Source: Notospermus geniculatus
Taxonomy: Eukaryota > Nemertea > Pilidiophora > Heteronemertea > Lineidae
Assembly (NCBI GenBank): GCA_002633025.1
Contig: NMRB01000042.1
Coordinates: forward strand, 384,925 to 448,924
Reading direction: 5' to 3'
DNA: 64,000 bases
Shown: positions 45,044 to 55,390 of the stretch, piece by piece
Layout of the letters: each line of letters starts with the position of its first letter
Numbering within the stretch: position 1 is the stretch's first letter
The notes under the pieces: generated by a model
Seen by the model: the letters and a program-made list of their open reading frames with translations, nothing else
Databases searched by the model: none
Told to the model about the DNA's origin: nothing
Translations under genes and position numbers: made by a program

Positions 45044-47741
45044 TATCAACTCAAACGGTAACCATCTCTGCAAGGAACAACATTGAAAAAGCTGCTTGAA
45101 AAGAGCCCGCATAAAAGGCGCAAAGTCAAGCCCTGCGCTTAGTGACGGTTCCGTCTCTTTTGCCGTGACAAGTGCCGAGAGGACGCGGGGCATGAAGCCC
45201 CTCGGTGTTGTAAATTCGGCGGGCGCAGCCTTCTGATAATATTGGTCGTGATCTTACCAACTCGAGTCTAAAGTATAGTTCTGGCGTTGCTATCATATAC
45301 AGCGACAAAATTATGATATCGATGAAACACGTCAGCATGTTCATCAATTATGTATCGTGTGATATGGAGTATCATCGATGAGGAATAACACAAAAGCCCA
45401 CCGATTTGAATGTTTAAAATTTATTGGACATTAAATGGGCTTGGGCTCAGCCTGGTGCCAGCGTGCTGTTTGCTATTTGCTGATGAACAGCCGTGCTGAC
45501 GCTAAGTCCCCTGACCAAATCAATGGTAAATGTTGATGAACAGAGAGTAGGCAAGAGTGGTGGAACTCAAAGTCCCGGAAGATATCGATGTGGAAAATAA
45601 ACAGAGATTTAATACGACAATGATGTTTTATTTGCATTGAAAATAATATCCCCAAGTTGAACACTTCTAACAATGGGAATCGATGAATTTATGAAAATCA
45701 CTGCCGTTGTATTGATTCATCTTTTATTCTCTGGACTGAATAAACGTTGACGACTTCGACAGAGGACATCACAAGGTCACTCATCTGCAAAAAGTGAAAC
45801 TTCGCCGTATGGTAAGAGCAAAGAAGCCACAAAATAAGGTCACTTCTTGACTTCCTTGGGTAATCACCCAGCCATGTTGACGATAGATGGGCCTCGTCAA
45901 GATCATCCAGTTCCATTAGCATGATTAGTAATTGATTACTTCCATTATCTTCCTTTTGGTGACAGACACATTTGTCGATATTGGATTTGATGAATTCTTA
46001 CGGCATTGATTCGTAGACTCATCCGTATATGTCTCGTCTGAGTGCAATCTTGATTTTAGTCAATGTTCAACACCGTATGTTATTCCAGGCACTTAGAGAT
46101 TATCCATTTCAATGTAAAACAGTTCCATAACATTGAGATTGTATTGAAAAGCCTCAGATACGATTATGGATTATTGAAAACTCGCTCTGGGGAGCTTAAA
46201 TGTGTTCCTCTGTATAAACACTTTTACTCTTACATTTCTGAATTGAGTTCTTTGACAAGGTGAATGGGGGATGTGTGAATGTGGCACTTAGGCCTAATAG
46301 CATGTCGACTTCGTTTGAAAACTTGGTTCTAAATGGAGCATGAAGTGCACTCGCTGAAAAAATCCAGAAAAAAAAACAAAGCAAAAAAGAATCAGAAAGA
46401 CTACGTTGGAAAACGCTGCCTTTGTCTTTAGTTGTCTTTATTGGAGCATCGTTGACGAGAGCACGGACGTTTTTGGTCTCAGTGGACAATCAAATCGACA
46501 CCCATTCAGCGGTGCTGCTGAGACGCGACAATGCGTACCATGGTACCTGCACTTTGCGAATTATTGCTTTGGAATCTAATTTGTTGTTTCTTTCATTATT
46601 ATCACTTTGACCAAAAATATCTATCTATTTTTGCTTTGACACGTGTTATGATGAGTCTGGTAATCAGGTTTATACGGAAAGACAGAACGAAATGCTGTCG
46701 GTCGTCTGTCCGTACTAGTGAAATAATTTCACTTCCAGTCAGGCGGAGATAATCTCCGAGTGTTTCAGTGTGATAAGAAATCCGAGACGGGGACAACTTA
46801 CCTCAAATTATGAATCATCGGTGTAAACCACTGAGTATTCCGCTGAATTCCTTGTCCTCACATCCGACACGACGCAGGGACAGCGTTGTCAGAGTATAAC
46901 AGAATCAATATCATACTGTACTCTGCGCGTCCTGGTCAACTATAGTTATCCAAACAAATTATCCGGCGCCAGTCGGCGGGGAAGAAACTAGGCTTTAGAG
47001 CTTACCAAGTGGTAGGCCTGTAAATCGCCCTGGTGGAGACCATAAATCCACCGATATGCGAACGCATGTAGTTCATATTGCAAATAAAACTATTGTATAC
47101 TTACGTTGCTCAACAAAATCACTCTCTCTAAATAATTTTAGATGAATAGCCCAGTTAAAAACCTGTCAATCTTTGATTCCCCACTATACAATTCATCAAT
47201 TACTTTGATAATTTCAAACCATGGTGTTCTATCAAGAGTGTGGATAGTCCAATAATTGATCGATTTGTAATTTTAGGTTATCGACGAAATAATCGATAAG
47301 TTTTATAGCTCAGGGCATCAGTTCTTCAAAATGGAAGTTTGCTATATCTTGGAGTTAAAGTTGTGTCTATACATGGGTGTTGACGTCATGACGAAACCAA
47401 CGCAACTAAAAATAATGGGAATTCGTGGGCGAAAAAAGCCTCGTCTCAGTCGAGGTGCGGGACAGAATGGACTTCTCATTCCACAGTCGCCTTCTGGCAT
47501 GGCCGAAACGGTACTTGACTTTTTTGTCCATTGAGGTGATCAGCAAGTAGGCCTGAATAATTATCATACCATAGGCCTACTGCTCTACGACTGAAGGGCG
47601 GGGTGACGGAACTAATAGGAACATTTAGTGGAGTGTACGCGGCGCGGGGTAAATTGGCCTGCCGGAGAGATATTTTTTGGTAAAAGACGACCTGTTAATC
47701 ACCATTTACAAAACCATTAATCATCCCTCCTACCGGAGCTC

Positions 47742-47977
47742 CGTTTATACACAGCGCGACCGCGACTGCGACCGCGACCGCGACCGCGACACCGACCGCG
47801 GCAGCCGCTGTGTATAAACGAAAACGTCGTGGTCGCCTAAAAATATGCCAGGGCGCATTGATGTTCACACTACAAAAAAAAGTGTCGCGCGGCATTTGCA
47901 AAAGTTCGCTCTGGAGGCAATCTCTGCGGCATGCCGCGCGACCAAAATTTTGGTCGCGGCCGCGTTGTGTATAAACG
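47742..47977. repeat. GC-rich inverted-repeat element, CGTTTATACACAGCGCGACC ends
   Basis: CGTTTATACACAGCG opens the unit, and its complement occurs at 47805-47820 and again, diverged, at 47963-47977. The left part is a (CGCGAC)n-like tandem run. ORFs through it read as Ala/Val repeats and are artefacts. It shares end sequence with the adjacent foldback at 47984-48481. Confidence 0.65.
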
Positions 47978-47983
47978 TTCCCA

Positions 47984-48481
47984 TTAAGGCCCGTTTAAGG
48001 CCTGTTGAAGGCCTGTTTACACCGGCGGCTGGCGGGCGCGTTTGCGGCAGTGATTCCGCCTGCGATTCGGCCGTTTATACCTGCGTTTGCGGAGACGCGA
48101 TTTCGCACTTGATTTTTAGTAGTTTGCTGGTATTTTTGATATTATTTCCATGATATTTTAGTGATATTTTTGTCATGCCTGGGCCAAAATACCACGCATG
48201 ACAAAAATATCACTAAAATATCATGGAAATAATATCAAAAATACCAGCAAACTACTAAAAATCAAGTGCGAAATCGCGTCCGCAAACGCAGGTATAAACG
48301 GCCGAATCGCAGGCGGAATCGCTGCCGCAAACACAAACGCGCCCGCCAGCCGCCGGTGTAAACAGGCCTTTATACAGAGCGCGACCGCGACTGCGACCGC
48401 GACCGCGGCAGCCGCTGTGATCAATCCGATGCGGCTGCCGCGGTCGGTGCCGCGGTCGCGCTCTGTATAAACGGGCCTTTA
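47984..48481. repeat. Compound palindrome, ~165 bp arms, AGGCCCGTTTA ends
   Basis: Near-perfect inverted arms run from 48009 to 48372 and meet at about 48186 with a spacer of ~25 bp (CCTGGGCCAAAATACC). Abutting the right arm, 48367-48481 is a second, smaller inverted unit with TTTATACAGAGCGCGACCGC ends. The whole carries TTAAGGCCCGTTTA and its near complement at the outside. The arms are similar enough that this looks recent. Confidence 0.85.
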
Positions 48482-49982
48482 CCGGTATATTTCGAACGCC
48501 AACACGGATGTAAAAGAATCTAATGTCCCCCAATATGTGATGTCCCCCAACAATACATTTACGGATTAAGCGGCACCATTAATCCTGCGACAAACAATGC
48601 AGAGGGACATCAGAAGGGTGGGGGTATTAGATTTTATCACAACGGTAGTTTCCAAACGTTTATCCCAACTCTCCAATACACGTCAGTAGTCTTGTGGAAC
48701 AAGATGGTTGATCAGTAATTCAAATGAGGTCAACGATTTCCAAAATATGACGATCAGTTTACAGATTAGACAAAAATGCCAAATTATCAATGCTTGGTTC
48801 ATGAGTGGAATAAAGGAGTTAAATTCACTAATTACTTAACGAATTAGGCTTACTAATTACTTAACGAATTAGGCTTAGAGAGATCATCTTCATACTTCAG
48901 ACAGGTGTTCCTGCAGGTGACACAGACCTATACGTACAGTACCACGTATAGGCCTATCGTCAAGGTCAGTCTGATCAACATCTGGGTAAATCCTCCACCA
49001 TATTGGGAGAATGGTCATAACAAAAAGCAAAAAAGTTCATTATTTTTTTGTTACTTTATTGATGCAACAATAAACATAACAACAACAACAACATTTCACA
49101 TTTGCAGCGTCAGCAAAATGGAAGAGAAAACTACACCCTCACACAAGGAGATGCCTCCAGAGCCACCTCAATGAAATCACGACGGATCAACTTTCACTTG
49201 AACATGATGAAGAGATCACCGAGTTGCTTTATCAGTCTGCATTTGATGTATAATGAACAAACTTGAAATTCCTTCTTTATCTGTAAAGAACTGCAGGTAT
49301 ATTCATCTGCACCAAAACAACAAAAATCACAGTGATAGGGCATGTTTATAATCCAACATGTCCTCCATTCCTGCCAAACCACCCCACTGACAATCATTGT
49401 CACTGGTAAGTACAGGAAGAAAGCAGAGAAGCAACATCCATATGTCATATGTACACAGTTACAACTTCAATAAGTCAATAAGATATGGTTGCATCAATTT
49501 GTAATAGTTTCTTCCCAACACACCAACATCACAAATGAGCGGCACAACATATAGTCATACCTGCTCTGGGTGTGTCCATCAAATTCACTTAATCCACGCA
49601 AGCCAAATTCAACATTGACCAGGCCATCATGCCTTGAATCCTGATTATTATATGCAATTCATGGTTTCTTACATTCACGAGTCAAATTCTACACTAACAC
49701 ATAAAACTGTGTAAAATGGTAGCAAAAAACTTCACACTTAGACCACATCAATTCATTCTAGCACTAAGGTCTCATACTCAAATGAACAGTTTTCATTTTC
49801 CGAGTTGGGGGAAAAGCAATCACTTCAACACCAACAAGATGACCAAGAAAGAGCGAAGCTTGTGATCTGGAGAAATGGTAATATTTCATGCAGTCATAAA
49901 AGGACTCTTTATCAGAAAAAAATACCCTCAGGTTGCAAACAGACGAGGAGAAACAACAAATCTAAAGTGGCCTATCCACGTG

Positions 49983-50088
49983 CAATATTATTGCACAATA
50001 TGAGGATCAAAATGGGCAATATTATTGCCAATCTTTCTTCAGAAGCACATGACACCCATTTTGGGCTCCATATTGTGCAATAATATTG
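49983..50088. repeat. Hairpin with CAATATTATTGCACAATATG arms
   Basis: The arm CAATATTATTGCACAATATG at 49983 is exactly mirrored at 50069-50088. Inside, AAAATGGG / CCCATTTT continues the pairing, leaving a loop of about 45 bp. The arm is itself part-palindromic (TGCAATATTATTGCA). It lies in the region downstream of the metaxin stop. Confidence 0.75.
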
Positions 50089-51407
50089 TACCATGGAAAA
50101 ACCGCTTAGCTGAAGAAGACAGCTGAAGAAGACCCAACTCTCTCAATGTTTCCAATGTATTTGAAATCACACAGAATACAAACCACACAGCAATAATACA
50201 TATGGTCTTTGCATTAGGTAATCTTAAAACTTTGAATGGACCTTTTTAATCAAACAGCAAATACTGTGCATTTGACACAAAATGCGTGAAAGAATTCTGT
50301 TACAAAACACTCAGGATACTTACCGGTACTCGACGGTACCTCCATGTTTATTTGATTGAATGTGGTCGGCAAGTGCCAACAAAAATAAACCAAAGACCAA
50401 ATCCCTTCTATCTTCTGCAATGCTCTAAAATAGCACCTTTGCAGTAAATTATTGGTACTGCAATACTTAATTTGAATGAAACACCCAAGAGCACCGAAAT
50501 AGAGAAAAAAAGTTCTTGGAATGGATTAGAGTTTTGTAACAGAACGCCTCACCAAGGTACACTTACATTGAAAGAGAAGACATTTTAGGAAAGTGGGCAT
50601 TGCCATTGTCAACTACATGTACATTTATAGCACAATTTGAACATGGTTTATATTTGTTGTGAGCAAAACTAGCATCTATGAAAAACACATTTGTGCTTTG
50701 CTTATTCTAACACAGAAGACTTTCAAAGAGATACATGATTTATGATAACATTTAGAGTAGGCAAAAAAGGTAAGGTAAAATCAATTATGCCCAAGCCTAT
50801 ATACAGGCTCAACAGTCTGGACTTCACAGTTTTTGTTGTTATCATCCTTACCTCAATACTGATCATTTTGTTCCATGGCAAAAAAGGAGAATGCAAAGTT
50901 CATCAGGGACCTTATTAAAGCCAAAACGGGGTGCATGGTTCAGGTGTCAATATCAGACTACGTTAATGAGAGATCATATGAACTGAATGAACCTTTTTCG
51001 TATCTGAACTTCCTGATTCTTCTACTGGGGTTATAAAACGATGCTTTCTTCTGAATCAAGAAAGCCAACCTTATGCTTTTTTCACAAAAACTTTATGAGT
51101 ATTTCCATAGGATATTAATTTGGAATGTGTCTCACCACCGGTTGGGTCCTGGTACAGAGTATTGCCTACTGGGGGAGAAATACAGAATGTAATTTGGAAT
51201 GATTGTCACCTTTAAGAATTGAGGTCTAACAAAGGAGCATGTCCTTTGACACCATCAGAACTCCATGCCAATACCACAATGAGCAGTACATGTGTGGGGA
51301 ATTCTCAATGTAAGACCTTAAGTTTTTCAGAATAATGTCTGTTAATTTTTCCACTGATATTTCCCCAACCTCTCAATTTTTAAAAGGTAACGTACACAGA
51401 GCTCAAT

Positions 51408-54254
51408 TTAAGTGGTGTTCCCATTCTCATCCTGTGCCCGTTGATTCTCTTCGAACATTCCTGTTGAACCTGGACCAGTCACATTGACATGTGATGGTTC
51501 TTTTGTCTCCTTTGCATCATTTGTATCCGCAATCTCAATTTGGACTAGGCCACTCATAAATGCATAACCCAACATAGCTGACATTGCCACCATGCCAGAG
51601 ACAAGCATATTGCGTTTCCTGTTGGGATATTCTACAGCTTCTTCTTGTTTCTTCTCTTCTTCCCTTTTTCTCTTTTCTTCAGCTTCTGCATGGAGAAAAG
51701 ACTCAGTGAGTAACAAGTGATCTAATAATAAAATGATACAAGCTGAACATTGCTGAATCATACTTACCCTGAACTTCTGTAGGAAAATATCGCTGAAGAA
51801 TCCTAGCACAGAAGGACTCGAGATTTTCACAGGCCTTTAGATGATTCACAAGTGGATTATTTGGCAGTGGCGCCTTCAGGAGGGGGGCAATATAACCAAA
51901 TACTACAGCATCTAGTGAACTTGGCCTGCAAAAAACAAAGCAAAAGTTACCATTTGGACAAAACTTATGAATTTCAGGTTGTAAGCTTCATGAGAATGAT
52001 CAGTGTATCGCATTACTGTATGACTTACATGTTGCCAAAGAAGAATTCGTTCTTTCCAAGTTTGGTAGAGAGAACATTTAGACATTCCTTCCCATCTTTG
52101 TATACCTGAAAGCAAAGAATTAACATACAGTACTTTTAATCAGACAACAAGACAGTCTTGTTGGATATGTAGCAAAATTCAAATGTCTAGTTCGATTTCA
52201 TTTGAAAACATTTTTATTTATATTACCTTTGCTTCAGTTTCTTCCTCTGAAAGGTCCTGATTTGAACAATGGTAGACTCTCTGCAGATACTCGCTCTGTT
52301 TCTTTCCAGGGTAGTAGAAGTTCAGAGGGAATGGCACAGCCTTGGCAAACCATGGTCGTGTGAGGTCAATATAGGTCTTGTTATCTGCCCACCACAAGTA
52401 AAGCTGTATTGGAAATAGTAAATCCTTTTGTCCTGAGCACAGCCAATTATATGATGAATCCATTGCATCACAACCATGACAACAGCTAGACAGAAAACTG
52501 CTTTTTTATGATCATGAGCCCAAAATCTACATGACAGAATAGCCTTCAAGCATGTGGCCTTAGAGATCCATATTAAGAATATTGAACATACCACAGCTGG
52601 GACCAGCTTTTCCTCAATCATGGTAAGATACGCAAGCATGTCACCACTCTGCTTCACTGAGAGGTCGAAGTCCGTTCCCCATTTCTGGAATGAATACACA
52701 TAAATTAAGCAACAGATTTCGGAAATGTGCAGTCGTTAAAAGGTGCTGATACACATACATGTAGGAATGGGTCTTCTCAGAACTGATGTTTGACTCGCTC
52801 ATTTATGATAAACCTGAGGAACTTCTTTATTCTCATTTACTCCTTGCAGTGCTTCCTCTGTGGTTAATAGCACATCAAAGTAACTGAACTGTAACTATTC
52901 TAACACCTCCAGAATAATTGATTCAAATGGCGATTCCATTTAATGTATACCTGTTCTCGAAGATAACTCAAGATGCTGGAAACACGGGCCTTGGCATTCC
53001 CATTGTGGCGCAGGACAGGGAGATTACCTGTAATGAAATGGTCCATGGACCATGTGCTCACCCTTTTGGACATACATGTAACAGTGTAATGAGGGAGGAA
53101 CATGTCAGTTATGAGCAATCTGGGTCAAGTTATTCCCAAGTTGCAGGACTGCAATGATTGTTGGGTTTAACTTATGCCACCTGGTGGCCATATTGGATGT
53201 CTGGTTGGGCCAAAACTTCACATGCACATAAAGGTCATCTAGAGGGAGCCACATAGCACATTTGAGCGCTCTGGGTCAAGTCGTTCCTGAGTTCTAGCAC
53301 ATTCGATGATTTTCGGGTTACGCCACCTGGCGGCGATATTGGAAGTTTAATCAGGCCGAAATTTGACGTACTTGTAAAGGCTACAAAGATACGTACTTGT
53401 TCAAGTTCAGAACATTCTACCTCCAGTAGTTAACGAGCTATGGGCCAACACCCAATTTCCAAGATAGCCACCTGGTGGCCATATTTGAAGTCTGACCGGA
53501 CTGAAATTCGCCACAGACATAGAGGGCACCTTGATACATCATCACACCTAATTTGAACAATCCAGGACAAATAGCCATGAAACGTGCCGCCCGACGATGA
53601 AATTTCGAACTTTGACCTCTGTGACNCTCTGTGACCTTGAAAATTACGTCAAATCAAAAACCCGGGTGATATGTCGTGTATCCTCATAAGATGTACCTAT
53701 GATAAAAATTTGGTGATGATCCGATCAACGGTTAAGGCGAAACTGCACTTTAAAGGTTTTCGGTTTATCCCCCCTGGTGGCCAAGCCAGGAATCAGATCG
53801 GACCGAAACTTGGTGTCATAGGTCATCTGACCTAGGGGTATATATGTACCAAATTTCAGGTCAATAGCTGCAGCGGTTACGAAACGTGCCCTGCTAACGG
53901 ACTACAGACGACGACGGACGACGACGGACGCTGCGCCATTGTAAAGAGCTCACGGGTGAGCTAAAAAGGAGACATTTCAAGGAGACATTGTATCATCCAC
54001 AGGCACAGTCACAATAAACATGATAAGCCATATGAATGTACTAGTACAAGTTTCTTACATACTGCATTTCCCACAGAAATTCAGCTTCAGGCAAAGAATA
54101 CAACTGGAATTCAATCTTAGTTTTAATCAAGAGAAGAATCAAGTAGAAGTACCGGCATTGCAAACAAATGTAATCCATACATACCTGTTGGTGATTTCCA
54201 TGGGTTGTTTGTTGCTTTCACATCCATGGGAACACTGCCGAACTTACAATACGC
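51408..54254 (-). CDS. MTX1: Metaxin-1-like mitochondrial import protein, 5' exon missing
   Basis: Minus-strand exons: 54185-54254, 52951-53027, 52592-52684, 52227-52403, 52029-52105, 51768-51925 and 51408-51685. They sum to 930 bp (309 aa) and remain in phase. The product has the GST-like metaxin fold: [20 protein letters not shown] and LPVLRHNG in the N-terminal domain, then [57 protein letters not shown] and the C-terminal domain. A Lys/Glu linker precedes a C-terminal membrane anchor ([20 protein letters not shown]). The anchor fits metaxin 1/3 and argues against metaxin 2. The family acts in the SAM/TOB complex on the mitochondrial outer membrane. About 25-30 N-terminal codons, including the start, were not found; a first exon should lie upstream of 54254. 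MTX3 is the alternative name. Confidence 0.9.
53031..53967. repeat. Dispersed repeat with CCACCTGGTGGCC units, in a metaxin intron
   Basis: Degenerate direct units recur several times: CCACCTGGTGGCCATATTGG, CACATTTGAGCGCTCTGGGT, and GACCGAAACTTGGTG-like stretches. The block ends in a GACGACGGACG run and the hairpin AGCTCACGGGTGAGCT followed by AAAAA. The lone N at 53626 is flanked on both sides by CTCTGTGAC. Non-coding; superfamily undetermined. Confidence 0.6.
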
Positions 54255-54453
54255 CTGAGAAATAGAACAGAAGAAGACTACATAGGCCTAGAGCAAATAT
54301 GAACCAATGTCATGTCATCACATATCACTGTGTCTGATATCTGCCGTCGGCTATAGAAACTGTTTTCCAAAGTTAAATGTTATGTAAAATTGCTCTATAA
54401 GGCTAGGCCAAGGGGCCGGATCGGGATGCACCATTGAAGATTATCTTCAACCT

Positions 54454-54681
54454 CAGGAGCCTGTACAGTCATTACTCAAACGTCAAAGTCATCAGGGTTA
54501 GGCCTGGCCCCCTCTCTAATTCGCCCCAGCATCCCTACAATATATTTTAGAGATGCTGGGAGTGAATTAAGCTAATACCTGTTCAGACTTAAAGAGGCAC
54601 AACCCTGATATGTCTCTGGGGCGAGTTAAAGAGGGGCCAGCCAGATGATGACTTTGAGGCTTAATGCTGTACAGGCTCCTG
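54454..54681. repeat. MITE with CAGGAGCCTGTACA ends
   Basis: The left end CAGGAGCCTGTACA is exactly mirrored at 54668-54681. Homology of the arms continues inward through TCAAAGTCATC and GGCCCC..TCT (about 80 bp each). It lies upstream of the first metaxin exon found. Confidence 0.75.
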
Positions 54682-55390
54682 TGCTTCAACTCAGCGATGT
54701 CAATCTCTTCTCCGGAAACTGCCGATCGAATCTTCTGCGGAAACTCACGAGCGAAAATTCTCTTCGGGAATCATCGGAAAGTTCCGGCGAGTGTCGGCGA
54801 TGTTCGTGACGCGTTCGTACGACTCGGCAAAAGTTGGAACTTGCAATGGATGGCGCCTGTTCAGCTTCTCAAAAAGATCGATTTACAAACCGAACCCCCT
54901 AGACTTATCAAAACCCATCGGAAATGATGTTTACACTATGTACAATCTTCAAACATTGATTTATACTTCCGTAAGATGATTTTTTCTCAGATAATGAAAA
55001 TTTTCGAAAATAATGACTTTTTTGGCGGCGGTCATTTCGGTATGCGGGCGGTGGACGGTAAACCGGACTTTTCATTCTCATGGCCTACACTACAGAAGTA
55101 AGGCCACATAAAATAAATAACTTGTTTCTCATCAGAACATTGGTGAAGGTAAGGTCCATCAGGGCAATTTATATTTTATATTTTATATTTAAATTTCCAG
55201 GAATTTTACGGAGAAAGATAGACCAGGGCAATTTATAATTTTCTTTTTGAAGAAAATGTACATCAAAGTGCAACAGTTCGGGGTCATTGAAGGGCGGCCC
55301 GGGAATAGGGAGACCACACACACACAACAAATTCAGGCCTGTCACAACTGTTTACAACCTGTCAGTGTCAGGTTGCCAGACATATACATG
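54682..55390. other. Region upstream of metaxin; possible 5' exon or promoter
   Basis: No coding exon was recognised. On the minus strand a GTGAGT donor-like site at about 54753 follows a short open stretch beginning MIPEENFRS, but its phase does not fit the exon at 54254 and it does not resemble a metaxin N-terminus. It could be an untranslated first exon. Confidence 0.25.

Larger units (their letters stand above)
45044..51407. other. Intergenic, no gene seen
   Basis: No known exon was recognised over 6.4 kb. It holds the GC-rich foldbacks at 47742-47977 and 47984-48481, a 25 bp tandem duplication (ending ACGAATTAGGCTTA) at 48829-48878, and a hairpin at 49983-50088. The part near 51407 should include the metaxin 3' UTR; a minus-strand AATAAA candidate is at 50347-50352. 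A short plus ORF at 49118-49174 (starting MEEKTTPSHKEM) stands alone. Confidence 0.5.

Noticed and set aside
47695-48533. ORFs of Ala/Val repeats
   Set aside because: Frames through (CGCGAC)n-like runs and palindrome arms of transposable elements.
49118-49174. Short plus ORF starting MEEKTTPSHKEM after an AG site
   Set aside because: Only 18 codons, no partner exon and no family match.
54664-54979. ORFs near the expected metaxin first exon
   Set aside because: They are on the plus strand; the minus-strand stretch ending near 54753 neither resembles a metaxin N-terminus nor fits the phase of the next exon.
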